Positions 48,029 through 61,740 are shown, counted from the stretch's first letter. The stretch: DNA of 64,000 nt from Setoptus koraiensis (GCA_048013815.1 CM106586.1:8308001-8372000); one strand, 5' to 3'. Translations and numbers: made by a program. The notes: a model not told the origin generated them from the letters alone.

Positions 48029-51000
48029 TTTCATTAAAGCTATATGATGTCAGCTGGATGGATCAGCTTATTATCAAGTCGGCAAGTTGCTTTCATCAAA
48101 ATTTATGGACGATATCGACATAGTGAACTCTGTGTGTAACCATACCACCACTACTACTACCACCACAGCTACTACCTGTACTACCTGTTACCTTGTCAAT
48201 TATTACATCTCTAGACTTGGTCTCTGTCTATTACCAAAAGCACCTACACACAATTTCGCAGCATGTCTCGGGGATAAAGCAGCTAGATTAGATGCGCCAA
48301 AGCAGGCAATTTTAAACCAGCAGTGTGCAAGTTTAATTTTAATCAATATACCATGTGATAAGGTTATATCATTTGATGATTCTAGATAATATGTTCTAGT
48401 TAGATGGTAATGGTGCTATTCTAAACATAAGTTCAGAGGTATGGTAAGTCCGAGGTAAGGTAGTGTAAGATAAAAGAGAAAAAATTTATGCACTTGACTA
48501 GGCTTGACAGCTCGGATTGTAATGAAAAAGTTAAATTTTCATATGTGCCAGCCATGGTAATAGCGTTTGATAGTTAATTAAATAGTGAGCGTGCTAGTTC
48601 CATGGTGATTCTTTCTCTCGCTCTTTCATCTTTTATGTATGATACAGCAAACTTCCACACTATATAATTCTCTGTTGTGTAATAGGATGGATATCAGAAG
48701 GAGAGATGATTTCTTTGATTTTTTAGATTCTATAATTGTGATTCTCTTTCTTTCTCTCTCGTTCTCTGGCTTGCTGGTCGTCGTTATCACAGCCATCAAC
48801 ATTGGATTGGATAGTCACCTTCGAACAAGAGGAGACATTTGATTAAGTTTAGTCACAAGAGAGCAATAATATAATATTATATGATGTTAATTGATAGCCG
48901 AGAAGAGTCTGTGCGTCTCGCCAGTTCGCCAGGACTAAATCGATCGACATTAGGGCCAGCGGTTGGGATAACAAGTTGAAATTAGGAATAATCTATTAAT
49001 TATTATTTTTCTTCTCTCTTCTTTTTTACGAGATGGATTCCAGACTAGCAGCGCAAGTGTGTAATATCAAAACCGGAAATTTTGGACCAGTATCAGCGGC
49101 CCTGCCATGGGTCGGCGCCGTCAGAGTCGTGAAGCATGCTTAAAAGTTGCGAATCAAATTAGTTTGAACTTTCATTGGACCATCGAATTAATCAAGGCTA
49201 TCAATTTTTTCAAGAAATCATTCACTTTTTTTTATAGAATTGATACAATTTATATCCTTTTGGTTTTATCCATTTCTCCTTCTATGCTAGACTAAGATGC
49301 CGGCAAAGATAAAGTTTCAAGAGAGGAGTGAGAAGCAACTTGCTTCAAATGGACAATCGCCCTTAAGGATTTGCGGCTAAATGGAAAATTGTTTCTCAGA
49401 TTGGCTCTCTAATAGAGAGTCTCTATTCAGGATTGTGGTTCGTCTTGGCGTCCTGCTCACACTAGTTCAATTTAAGCCGAGTCTGAGTTGTATCAATAAC
49501 TAAACAGTCACTAAATGAGCGCCAGTTGAAAGGCTCGCTCAAGCAGCTCATGACGAAGACATGATGAAAAAGCCTTGAAACAGCCTTCTATGTCTTGAGG
49601 TAGTGATAATGAGCACACCAGCAACAGTAGTGGAGTTAGGCGACGAGGAGAATGTTTTATTATTGATAAACAAAGGTGCGAAAAAGGAGCAGCTTAGAAT
49701 AAGCTTACATGGTGCCTAGATAGTGTTAGCGGGATCTATGTTTGTGTGTGTAGCTTTGGCCCATACGAGGCTAGTCTCTCAACTAGTCTAGATAATGTAC
49801 TTTCAATCAATTTGACAAGCAGTGTGATTGCAATTAAGACTAAAAAACAAGAAGACTATATAAATTGACGATTACATAATGATCTAAGAACATGGGCTAC
49901 CACTACGGCTGTTGCTGCTGCCGGCACTATTTAAGCCAACTTGTGATGTTGTTGTTTGTATCAAACTAGTAGTTGTTTGTAGGTGATCTGCATTAGCATC
50001 ATCTTGTCGTTATTAATCATCATCATGATAATCAACCAACACCATCATGTTATGTTCTTTGTTACCGTGATTTGGATTGCATCACATCACTGAGCATTGG
50101 ACCTCATGTTAACAACGATTTGTAGCTGACTTAAAAATTCTTAATTCTTCATGATTCTTTGCTGTTTGCAAGTTTGCTGCTGGAAATTGCTGTTGAGTGC
50201 TCATGAGAATAGCATCCAAATAAGACAGCTCTTTGTTGGTGCCGTTGTCGAGTCGACCAATCACGATGAAATGACTGGCCTTGCCAATCAGACAACAACA
50301 ACAACTAGTCTGCCATCCATTCAACTTGACCAACTAATCCATCAAGCTAGCTAAAAGTAGAAGTGGATGACCTGTCGAGGCAGTTTTTCATTAGAGTCAC
50401 TTGAGTGAGGGCGACACACTCACAGCGTTTTGTTGTTCGTTCTCAGTCGTCTCAATCAATTTTTGCTGTTGCTGTTGCTGTTGTTAGTGCTGGTGCTGGT
50501 GCGGCTGTCTCTGCTCATGTTGCTGTCATGCAAATAAAACGAGATAAAATAAAAAATAGAATAAAACGAAATAAAATAAAATAACCAGATCTATTAGCGA
50601 TCTATTGACGGCTGTGCTGTCCTGAGTGCCAATACGACGACCAAGTGGCTCGCTATTCAGGCCCTGCTGCTAGTGCTGCTGTCAAAAGTTGGACAAGACT
50701 TTTTGTTGATACACTCCAACAATCAACCAAGTCCAGCTAAAATGAATGGGAGGCAACCAAGAATGATAGTTGACTGGAAATTCTCATCGTCGCAAGCTCA
50801 TGATGGCTGCGAGATGATGGCCCAGACGATTGTTTGGCGTCTACAACACTGATGTGTGTGTAGATGTGGAGTTGTTCTGTTGTGGATTTATGCCTATGTC
50901 ACTCACAGTTGCATAGACATGGCCACTTGTTCACCTGCCGTGTTGTCAGTATTCCTTTGTATGAGCGTGATGGCGGATAAAAAATAAATCACTAGTTTCT

Positions 51001-51500
51001 CAATCAACGAAGCTAATCTTACGAAGAGTTACTCTCCTCGAGTTTCGAGTAAGCGAGCGAGCGAGCGAATTTCGTCAAGAGAAAGAATAATAATAATTCG
51101 CGCAAAAGTTCCTTTTTTATATTGCTAGCCAGGTAGTTATGATTTATAGGTTGCTCTTTTTTCGTTGCCTCTCACTCTTGGCTAAGCTCAAGTTCATAAA
51201 ATGACATGAAAATAGATTTAAACTCAAAGATTGGCCATCAATTTTCATTAAAAAAGGCACAAACAGAGAGAGCGAGAGAGAAACATTCTTTGATGGATGA
51301 CTTTTCTGATAGCCACTACCACCACCATTTGCCAAACTAATCCTTGCCAGCTAAACCCAATGGCTGGCTTGATGCCTCCGCTAATAGTTATTATTATTGT
51401 TGTTATATAATATTCGGTCAGCCTTGGATGTTGTGCCCAGCTAGCTGTTGGCTGGCTGCTCGCTAGCTGGACTTGTTGCTGGTCCGGCAAGCGAGAGTGT
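38301..51500. other. AT-rich 13 kb non-coding region
   Basis: No gene could be supported. The sequence is AT-rich, with few long frames, none with a recognisable domain. It holds GTTACA triplication near 39908-39930, a TGATCA/GATCAATTG inverted cluster near 41440-41505, a hairpin GGTCGCCA/TGGCGACC near 42388-42415, a hairpin ATTGCCCG/CGGGCAAT near 43451-43473, an 11-base C run (44811-44821), a (CT)n plus poly-T tract (47996-48031) and GATAAAATAAAA-type repeats near 50540-50582. Confidence 0.55.
47996..48031. repeat. (CT)n microsatellite followed by poly-T
   Basis: About 12 CT units run directly into 11 T residues. Confidence 0.9.
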
Positions 51501-51836
51501 GTGTTGGCCAACATTGTTGAACAATAGAATAATGATAATTATGATATTTTCCTCTCTTTCTTTGATCATCGTCATCAGGCCAGTCAGCCAGTGAGCCAGC
51601 CGGCCGGCCGGCCAGCCAGCTAGCGAGATAGACAGTTGACTGGCGACTAAATGACGGCGATGATTGCGATTATTGCCAGGATGGTGATGGCTATTGCAAT
51701 ACGGCAACAACATCACAGAAACTAGATGTTAGTGTAATCTTTCAAGTGAAACCACTCGTTCTTATCTGTCTCTTGCCCTCGAGACTCTTCTCGGCGAGTT
51801 ATTTAGTTTCTTGTATTTCATTCTATTCTATCGCTT

Positions 51837-52035
51837 CACGTTTCGTTTCGTTTCGTTACGTTTCCACTCGAGTCGAGCCGGCTCGGCTCAGTCTGGCGCG
51901 GCTTGGCTTGGCGCAGTTCGGTTCGGTTCGTTTCGTTCCGATTCGATTCTTCTCATTTCGACTCGTTTCGACTCGTTTCGCTTCGTCCCGTTCCGACTCG
52001 ATTCTTTCCATTTCGTTTCGTTTCGTTTCATCTCT
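51837..52035 (+). repeat. TTTCG/ATTCG-rich pyrimidine-CpG tract
   Basis: About 200 bp built from TTTCG, TTCCG and ACTCG pentamers and variants, with a GC-rich interruption (CGGCTCGGCTC) in the middle. Confidence 0.8.
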
Positions 52036-53125
52036 TTACTACCACTTCAAATGGAGAATTGCCGCTGCCGCTCTTTATTGCTGCTGCTGCTGCTCTCTCT
52101 CTCGCCCTCCGCCGATGTTGCCACTGGAGAAACTCTTTTATCTTTTGCAAGAATTCTATGGTTGGCGTCTCGAAGATAAGATAATAGCAACACACAGACA
52201 CACAATAATAATAGATGGGTTAAATCGAGCCAATATTACATAAGAAGCTGCTTGCACCTGTGTGTGTGTGTGTGTGTGTTGTTGTTGTTGTAGCAGCAGC
52301 AGCAACAGATAAGACGGCGCAACGCTGCATTAAAGCGATAAGACATGGATAGAAAGAGAGATAAATATTATCAACCAATGCGGTTGTCGCGGTCACCACA
52401 CACCTGTATATACCTGTGTCTACCTGTTGCTACAGCTACCTGTAGATTCTCATTGACTATCCATGTACATGCGTATGGGCAGCATCATGCAGAATTTCAT
52501 GCAGTTCTGAAGCAGCATTGATCGATACTTTGCCCCTTGGCTGTAGTGGCAGTTACTACTGGTCACAGTGACAGACGTGTCACATAGCCAGTCAGCCAGC
52601 CAGCCAGCCAGACGGACTAGAGACGGCAGAGCAAAAAGATTGTGTGGTTGTGTGGTGTTGTCTATTATGCAACAGCGGCTCACATTGTCGCCGCATCCTA
52701 TCTGCCTATTGACCCCAGAGGTATGATGCAGTCAATTTGCACAAATAGCCGCCACCACGCAACTATCACCTGTCATGCAACCTGTCTAGCTGTCTGGTGT
52801 GTCTTAGTGGCGGCTGTCGTGAGGCGAGCGTGTTGCCAGCAGTTGCCAGATGGGGGCGCATCGCAATTGTCCAATATTCGCTCGCTCGATGGTATGTAAA
52901 CTGGCTGCTGTTGCTGGCTGCATTGTTGTAGCCGGTCAGGCCAATTACGTAATTGTTGCGCGATGTCATAATGTTGTAATTGTGTGCATGTGTGAATTTT
53001 CCTCGGCTTCGGCTGTGTGCGAGCGGATCGAGCGTGAGCTCGTATCGCTGGCCGTTTGTATCAATCGGCGGCCGCTCGATCATTTGGCCTGCTCGCCGAT
53101 TGACCGACTCGCCGACTGGCCGATT

Positions 53126-53165
53126 CGTCATTTCGTCATTTCGTCATTTCGTCATTTCGTCATTT
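53126..53165 (+). repeat. 8-bp tandem repeat (CGTCATTT)5
   Basis: Five exact copies, 40 bp. Confidence 0.9.
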
Positions 53166-55432
53166 AGCCTATGCATGACGTTCGATCGGTCGCACAGTCT
53201 GACAAGTGTCAAAAACCTGCTGCAGACGCTGCTGTCATGTTGTTGTTGCCGGTGTCGATGTTGCTGCCGGCGGCCTGTCGGACGGGCGCCCACAGCTGAC
53301 ACACGGCATCTGGCAAGTTATCATCATGCCAACGACAATGGCCGATCGTCACGACCGCGCCGACCACTGCGGCCAGCAACAATAATCGGGCCGGCCGGCC
53401 GCCGAGTGGCCAGTGGCGGCTTTTGTGGCGTGCCAGCGGGCATCATTCAATTCAATTCAATATTTCATTTCTTTCTTGTTTCACTGCTGCCCTCGCTCCA
53501 TGCCGCATGGATCCGTCTTGCGTCTCTCCGGCTGTCGGGCTCTCGAGCTCCGCATCTTTGCGCACTTGCCAATTTGGCCTGGCCGCTCTTGGTAGCCCGA
53601 ATCAATTGTTCATTGTTGTTGGCTAATTTTACACTTGTTGAGCACAACACGATATAATTAGGCTGTCAACCTGCACTGGCAACAATTATTTTCTCGTTAC
53701 TGGCGCTCGCTGGCATGGCCGTCGCCATGACTGTTGCCATTAGCGCATCGGTTGGCATTGTTGCGTCACATTGTATTGTAGTCGGCGGGTCGGGTCGTTG
53801 TGGAGCGACACACACACACACAGATTTTACTCTACAGATTTTACACAAATTTCGCAGATTTGGCAAATTTTCGGCAAAATTCTACAAATTTCCTGTCAGA
53901 GGCTGCCACTCATACGCAATGGGTCGCATGCTCACATCGCAGGGGCAACTTTGTTTTGCACTTTTGTTTTTGTTTCAACAAAACCGCTCAAGCAAACTCG
54001 GCCGTCAGGTCTCCGTCGAGAATCGCGCCAACGAATTAGAATGCGGCATCGCCAGCGATCGCAGCTCAGCCCAGCCCAGCCCAGCGCAATTGAGCAATAT
54101 GGCTCTCATGGCGATTGGTCTCACCTCTCATATCTCACCTCTTGCTGTCGCTCACCTCAAATAGTAATTACAGTCATTCTCGCCTCGGTCTGCAGCCAGT
54201 TATCGTCACGGCCCTTGCGAGACACGCTCACGGTGTGTCAAGCTTGCTCACCAAGTGCCAGGCCGGCTCACAATGTGACAGGCGGGCTCATAATGTGACA
54301 GACAGGCAGCCGGCAGCGTAATAATTACCGTGCCGACTCGGTACCTGTCGAGAGTGGCGTGTCGGCCGGCCAGGGCGTTAATCAAGTCCGCCGGCGGGCC
54401 CACAGTGGAGCCAGCAGCGATTGTTTCGCAAGGCGACCCGGGGATCGGCTCCACTGTCCGACAACCGATTGCTCAACGATTGCTCAAGCGCCGAGTCGCA
54501 ACAAGTGCAACCTGCCAACAGGTCACCTGTAACCTGCAACAGGTGACCTGTGGCCAGTTTGAAATTGGCGCGCACCGTCTCGACTGCTCACAACGGGCGA
54601 GACTCGACGGCGCACGCCCACACTGTTGCGAGCGCCGTTGTCGAGCCCGTCGGGTATGTCGGGCTTATGAGGGCCTGTCTGGCCCATAAGGGCTCGCAAG
54701 GTCTCATAAGGGCTCGTCGGGCTTGACGCTGCGCACCGGCCGGTGCGGAGCGCGGTCGGATGGGACGGAGCGGAATGGGACAGCGTCATCGTTGCGTCCG
54801 CCCATGAGAGAGCTCATTAGAGGAATGTGTGTGTGTGTGTCGGCCGACACATGTCGACCGCAAATTGTCTGCTGTGTGTTCGCGAGCTTCTCTCGAATTC
54901 TTGGCGTTCGAACTCGGAACGCTCCGAACTCGGAACGCTTCGAACGCTGCGAACGCCGATAACGTCGAGAACAACAATCCTGCGTCTGTGGCCGGCCGAG
55001 TGCGAGGGCCACAGACGGCGACTCGAGAACGCAGAGAGCGCCGACTTACGTGCAATCGAGTGGGAGTGGAGCGAGCGAGATGTGGCCGAGCGAGATGGCA
55101 TTAGACGCACACAATCATTACACAACCATTAGAGGCGGCTTGCATCACGACGACTACCTGTGGATGCAGCGCCAGTTTGAGCCGCAACAGCCAGCGACCA
55201 ATTACGGCGTGCGCGGCGTTGCTCGTTGCACAACCTGGCCCGTCTACCTGTTTGGCCGGCCATTTTTATTGGCAGGCTCTGTTATTGGCAGGCTCGGCGC
55301 GCCGGCCATTGGGCAGCTCGCAGGCTCTGGCTCTGGCAGCTCGGCCTGTCAGTCAGGGCTGTCAGCTGACGCGACCGAGCGCTTCGGCGGCCGTTCCGCT
55401 GGTCTATTGCTGCATCGGTCCATTGCTGCATC

Positions 55433-55525
55433 GGTCTATTGCTGCACCGGCGCATCGATGCACCGATGCACCGGCGCGTCGATGCACCGGCGCGTCGATG
55501 CACCGGCGCGTCGATACATCAATAG
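55433..55525 (+). repeat. 16-17 bp minisatellite
   Basis: CACCGGCGCGTCGATG and variants, three near-exact copies preceded by related TGCATCGG units. Each copy holds an ATCGAT- or GTCGAT-type core. Confidence 0.8.
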
Positions 55526-57516
55526 ACCAGTGGAGCGATGCGCCGACGCAGCACAAAGGAAGGCCAGCCGAGCCACGGCCGAGCACTCTCTCCTCCTCCC
55601 GCGAACTGGCGCGGCGGCGTGTTGTTGGCGTTCGCCGCGGCATTCTCTGTGGCGTGGCTGTCGGAATAAAACGTCGCTGGCTGTCGGAATGGAACGTCGC
55701 TGGCTGGCGGGCTGGCTGGCAGCGCTCGTTGCGCCCAGCCGACGAGCCGACAGACGCAACGAGCCCGACGAAATGTCCTCGCAACGCCGATCGTCTTGTC
55801 GGCCGCCTGTTCCAGTTCGGCCAGTGGCCGGCCTGTTGGCCGGCGCGATACTAATCGCGCCGATCGGCCCAATGGGCTGTGTCGTGTGTGTGTGTGTGCG
55901 AATTCGTGTGACGACGCCTTGCACCGGGCGCGCTGCCGCAACAGGTGAATCGAACGCCGCCTGCAGCGGGCGATCGAACGCCGACTGCAGCGGGCGATGC
56001 AGCCGTGGCTGCAATGGTCGCTCGCCAGCAACAGGCAGCAGGCAACCACAACAACAGCAACAGGCGGCTTGTTGTGGTTGTTGTTCGCATGCGTCATGCT
56101 GCAGCGGCAGCGCGCACACACCAGCCGCGGATATGCACAATATCCTAGATACGGAGCCAGTCGCTGCTGCAAGTCGGTGCCTGCTTGCCGCACCGAGCAT
56201 GCAACAGGTAGTTTGGTGCTAGTTTATGTGGTGCAACAATCTGATCTCTGCTCACAGCAGAGTCTGCCCGGCAGAGTCTGCTCGGCAGAGTCTGCTCACC
56301 AGACTCTGCTGTGTGTTGCCTGTTGCACCATTGCACCATCGCACCATCGCGCCACTGCTGCCGCTGCCGGTGCTGCTGGTGCTGGCAGCAACGCGCATGT
56401 CGAGTGTGTTGACTCACAGTCGCTCGCTGCTGACTCGTCGGCCAGCCAGCCAGCGAACGAGCGAGCCAAAGAGCGAGCCAAAGAGCGAGCCAGAGAACGA
56501 GCCAGAGAACGATCGGCAGAGATCGGCAGAGATCGGCCAGACGCAAAAGAATATTTCCATCTCACAGCTCACAAGTCAGTTGTGTCTGGCTGCCAACAAG
56601 CCGCAACGAGCCAGCGCCGAGCCGGGCCACTGTGAGCGCACTGGCAACCGGCAACTGTGCGCAACTGGGAATTATAATACAGACGGCGATGCTTATTTGC
56701 ATTGGAGGACACACACTCAACAACCTTGACACGTTGCCGGCAAATACGACGCTTGCATACGATACAACCATCATGATGATGATTGCGATGATAATGATAA
56801 TGATAATGCTTATGATAATGATTATGATTATCATAATAGCGATAACACACATGCTATTATGCAACAATGCGACTTGCGCGCTGGCAAGCCGACGGCTCGC
56901 TGGCTCACAGGCGCGACGGCTCACAGGCGCGACGGCTCACAGGCTGGCCGGCCGCACTGACGATGGGCTTGCGAGCGCGCCGCCACTCGGCGGCAACAGT
57001 TGGCCAGCCGAGCACTTGCGCAACACACGCACGCACGCACAGGCACACGCACACACGTAGGCACAGAGAGGTGTAAGTTTACCTGTGTGCGTGCGTGTGT
57101 GTGTGCGTTAGACAATCGTCATAATATTATAAATCATCATCGTTAATTAACATTTGACTCACTATTGCTTAATTATTGCTCCTGCTCCTTCACATCCACA
57201 CTGTGCATTCCACGCTACGCCGTCCATAGGCGGCACACGATAGGCCAACTCCACAGGCTCCAGTTTGCCCGTCGCTGCTGTGAGACGCTGCTCGACTCGC
57301 TGAGCTTGCCACAACTCGCGCATACGGCACACAAGCGTGCATAACGAGCCGACGGATGCATCATCGACACGCTAGCATCATGCTAATCTTTTCGTGTTCT
57401 TGCCGCCGCCGGCGCGCCCACCTACCTGTTTGGCGCCCATCACCGCACACACCCACCTCTGTGAATATGCCCTGAATAGTGGCGACTGCCGCGCTGCTGC
57501 ACCACTGTTCGCATGT

Positions 57517-57556
57517 CCACATTCGAATATCCACATTCGAATATCCACATTCGAAT
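57517..57556 (+). repeat. 14-bp tandem repeat with TTCGAA core
   Basis: Three copies of CCACATTCGAATAT, flanked on both sides by GTTCGCATG as a direct repeat. Confidence 0.85.
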
Positions 57557-57997
57557 GTTCGCATGCTCGCTCTCGGAGTATTCACGCACAATTCAGCTGA
57601 CATGGATTGAGCGTTGGACTTGATAGATTCAAGTTGAATCTATCAAATTGATAGTATCAATTGCATGGTGCGCTTGTCATGAGCTCACTGGTGTCTGTCG
57701 GCTTACATGTCGTCTCACTGGGAGCTGTGACAGCAATTGAGCCCTCATCATATTCACTGTGTGAGCTATTATTAATATTTTGCTAATGCCTTGCCGTCCT
57801 GCCGCTCGCATGCTGGCGGCCCCATAAATATACTCCGATGGCTGTTGCGCTCGCTCACTGGCTCACTGCGAACGCTAGCAATCATCCCATGGTTATTGGT
57901 GGCTATAGTTGGATTCAGATGGATACTCTTTGGCACTCTCTCTCTATACTCGCCGTCTATGCTCACGGTATGCTCACTGTGTGCTCACTCGCCATAT

Positions 57998-58094
57998 TCA
58001 CCATACTCGCCATATTCACCATATTCAACATATTCAACATATTCACCATGCTCACTATATTCACCATACTCGCCATGCTCACCATATTCACAGG
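57998..58094 (+). repeat. 9-bp minisatellite
   Basis: About ten units of TTCACCATA and variants (TTCAACATA, CTCGCCATA). The 9-bp period keeps all three frames open. Confidence 0.85.
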
Positions 58095-60664
58095 CCCATG
58101 TCGCTTGCTAGCCGCTGTCGCGATGCATTGCGGTGCATGAGTCATGCAGCACGGCAGCGGCATATTACGTAACGCACACTGGACACAACACTCCACTGGC
58201 ACACCTCACTTCACATAACATCACTGCACCAGATAAACAATGCACCATTGCATCGCTGCACCGTTCGAGTGCATCACACAACTACATGACAAATGATGTA
58301 CGTACATGCACCAATACCATTGTAGTATGCAATAGTTTGCAGCTATGGCGCCAAATCACCAAATATTCTCATCACTGAAAGCTGATCAAAAATGAAAAGC
58401 TGCAAAAACAATCACACTGGCCCAATGTCACCAGGTAATTGTGTTTATTACCAGAGCTAGTCTTCTGCTTGTCCGCACTACAGACGCCATACGTGATTGC
58501 GTTGTCAGCTGACCAGCGATCAGCTGATTGCGTGGGCCGCCCTCAGTTGCTGCGATTGCCAAATCGACAAATCGTGTCAATGATTCAAACATTTCGACAT
58601 TGCACTATCCGACGCTAATCATGCGTCACCCGCGCAAGCCACTATACAAAGTAGTGGCAAAGTAGTGCCAGAGTGGTGGCAAATTATGGAACGAAAAGGG
58701 TTCCTCAATTACAGCTCAGTGAACACGAGCAACGCGTGACACTTGAAGATTGCGCAACAACAACTGATACAGACAACTAATCACCGCCGAGATCTATTTC
58801 GGGGCCCCTTGACTCTGTTTGTAGCTCTGGCTGTCGTTGCACAAAAGGTGCTCTCTCGATGTATCAAAACATGTGATCATATCTGATCAGATCAAATCGA
58901 TCGGCATGGCAACGAGCATTTAGCCGCGCTCTGGTGGCTCCAACTACATCCGCACTACAAATTCCGTAGTATGCATGAAAGATGGCGCAAATCTGGCGAG
59001 AAGAAATGTCAACTGCATACAATTGTGCGTTCGCAATGATAATCATTCGTCGAAATCGGCGTCGGCGTGCCCTATGCTTGTTTGGTAGCCGCTCCGTCGC
59101 CCTGTTAGCCCCGTCGCCCTGTGAGCCCCGTCGCCCTGTTAGCCCCGTCGCCCTGATAGCTCCGTCACCCGGTTAGATCTGTCAAACACACACACACACA
59201 AGTATAGCAGTCGTCACTTGTGTACTATATTTATAAATGATATGATGCCAGTGGTACAAGTTGCATTCACATTACACAACAATCCGGCACAGTTCCTAAA
59301 TAGAATTGTCACCCTTGTTACACAATTAGACAAATCTATCGTTTGTATCAGTTGTGAGAGCTCGTTTGTCGCACACGCCGATTACCGAACGAATTGGCAG
59401 TTTGGCCATGCCACCATAACACTGTATCGCAGTGCTTGCAGTATGAAAGGGCCATAAATATTTCTGTTGCTCCACATGACTGACACAAATGACACAATTG
59501 ACAGAAAATGATACAAGCAACACTGCTCCCCTCTCTGCACGCTGATACAGTTCGCAGATACAGATCGGTCTGTTTGTGTCAGTCTGTTTGCGCCAGCCAG
59601 TCAGTCGAGCGACGACGACGACGACGGACAGACACGACAAATGTATTGGCAACAATAACGACAACAACAATTATCGGCCAATCAATCACAATAAATGGCC
59701 TAATTCTGCCTCTTTTTACACCGTGTTCTTGTGCCACTCGATCTTGCATGGTTGCCCACTTTGGGTCAATTCAATTGCACTGTTTCGGCCTGGCATGCTG
59801 TCCGGCAGCCAAAAGGACAAGGCATGTCATGCAATGCCATCGCTTTGGCATCGCTATTCGCTGCAAAGCTCTCGCGATGTGTGTCACCTGAAACGTTCGA
59901 AGAAAAGGAGAGAAAGGCCATAGAGCAAAAGCCAGCCGCTGTCGGGCGGACAAGTTGCAGTTGCGGAGATTGTCGATATGGTCAAGATGGCGCCACCACC
60001 GATACTGTGCCACCATGAGACCAGATGTCTAATTAAAACGAAGCCACCGCAAGAGCAAGAGACAGCCAGAGAGGGAGCAATGGGAGAGCAAAGAAGCTGT
60101 TGAGTGTTGAGGCACCCACACTAATAAACAAAGAAACACAAAATTACTTATGTTGCACTATTTTGGGTGATATATATTTGCTAGTTACAAGCACGCTGAC
60201 ACAGACTAGATTGGTTGGCGCTAGTTTTAGCCAGTATGAGTGGCCGGTATTGTCGGTTTGAGCAGTGATTTAACTTGTTCTTCTGACTGAATCGTTTTCT
60301 CACATCCTTCTCTTTCTTCAGCCATGTTTGGTGTGCTGCTTCCGTGGACAAATATTATTAGCATCGGTGTCGGGTAGGGGCCATCAATGGGACACACACA
60401 GAGAAGAGAGAGAGAGAGAGAGAGAGAGATGAGTCGCAGAAAGAGAGGCAAACTCACAGAAGCGAGACACAAAGAAGGGGTTCTCCTCTCTCTAGTTTTT
60501 TCTTCCTCTTTCCTCTTTTGGTCTGTCAGCTTCTGTTTTTTGCCTTAGCAAACGTCCTTGAACCGGCGGTACCGGTGAGCTGATGATGAGGCTAACAAAC
60601 TAACTGGTCGTCGTGGTATTACGTAATGCACGCACACACACACACATCGGGTTATTGTCGGCCC

Positions 60665-60667
<3 letters not shown>

Positions 60668-60726
<59 letters not shown>
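60668..60726. repeat. (CA)n microsatellite
   Basis: Almost 30 uninterrupted CA units. Confidence 0.95.
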
Positions 60727-60727
<1 letters not shown>

Positions 60728-61666
60728 TGGTGATCACGGTATGATGGTCGCAGTTTTTTCATTTTTTGTTGTTGTCGCATTGTCGTAGCTGATTCAAGGG
60801 AGAATGAATGATTTGAAAAGTTTCGCAAATTATATATTAGCAACGTCATGTATAACGTGAAAATGAATGAACGGTTTCCTCTCAACTGGTAACGGCATCA
60901 CCGGCACCAATGTATATAGGCGTTGGGGCATCATCATCGGCACGAACGGCGCGCTGTTGATCGGACTTGCTTAAAAAGTTTGCCGCTTTGAGAGGAAGAA
61001 GAAGAAGAAAACTGTTGCTGTCTGTCAGCGGCGGCACTCTCTCGTGTTGTCGCTAGTCACTTTCCCCATTGGCCTCGGTGTGCGCGACCTATTGTTGAAT
61101 AATTCTTGGTGCTTCTAATAACCGGATGAAGATCTGAGGCGGATGATGGTTTCATCATATGCGCTATATAGTGCGTGCTTGTGTATGTGTGTTCACCCTT
61201 TTCTCACAAATGCAACCAGGGTCGACAATCAATCGGTTGCGTAAGCGGTGCAAATAGTGCACTATCCTCATTGTAGCGTGCGAATTGGGTTGTCGTCTTC
61301 GCTGTGTTTGTATGTTAACGCTTATATGCATATAAGGAGTAGAAGAAGGAGAAGGAGAAAGAGAGAAGAGGATAAGAAAACTCTCACTTGCTTCCTCTTC
61401 TCCGTGCGTGTGTACTACTCACCATGTACGTACGACATGCGATGGCTATAAATAATCATCCTGGGTGTGTGTGTGACGTAATCATCGCGCGTTCATCAGG
61501 CCGCTCAAGAGGGGCGCCAAACACAACGGGATCAGGCGACAGCAGCAGTTACGCAGCGCGCAACCAGTAGCAACCAAAAACAGATTGTGAGGTGAGCCCA
61601 AGGCTTTGCTCACCGATGTGTGCTCCTCTCTTTTTCTCTACGGTGTCGCATTCTCGTTAGGTATTC

Positions 61667-61740
61667 GTTCGCTCGTTGGGTGCTCGTTCGCTCGTCGGGT
61701 GCTCGTTCGCTCGTCGGGTGCTCGTTCGCTCGTTGGGCTC
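61667..61740 (+). repeat. 19-bp minisatellite
   Basis: Four copies of CGTTCGCTCGTCGGGTGCT with T/C variation. Confidence 0.85.

Larger units (their letters stand above)
51501..58300. other. GC- and CpG-rich non-coding region dense in minisatellites
   Basis: No gene could be supported although several frames exceed 200 codons (for example 52980-53657 and 55050-56222 plus, 55436-56200 minus). The same DNA is open in four or more frames at once, the translations are Arg/Ala/Cys-rich without domains, and the openness follows GC content and tandem repeats. Repeats include TTTCG-type (51837-52035), CGTCATTT x5 (53126-53165), GAACTCGGAACGC-type (54898-54956), CACCGGCGCGTCGATG-type (55433-55520), GGCAGAGTCTGCTC-type (56245-56300), GAGCCAAAGAGC-type (56452-56500), CCACATTCGAATAT x3 (57517-57556) and TTCACCATA-type (57998-58094). 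Confidence 0.6.

Noticed and set aside
55050-56222. 390-codon plus-strand frame
   Set aside because: Lies in GC-rich tandem repeats where at least three other frames are open; Arg/Cys/Ala-rich translation with no domain.
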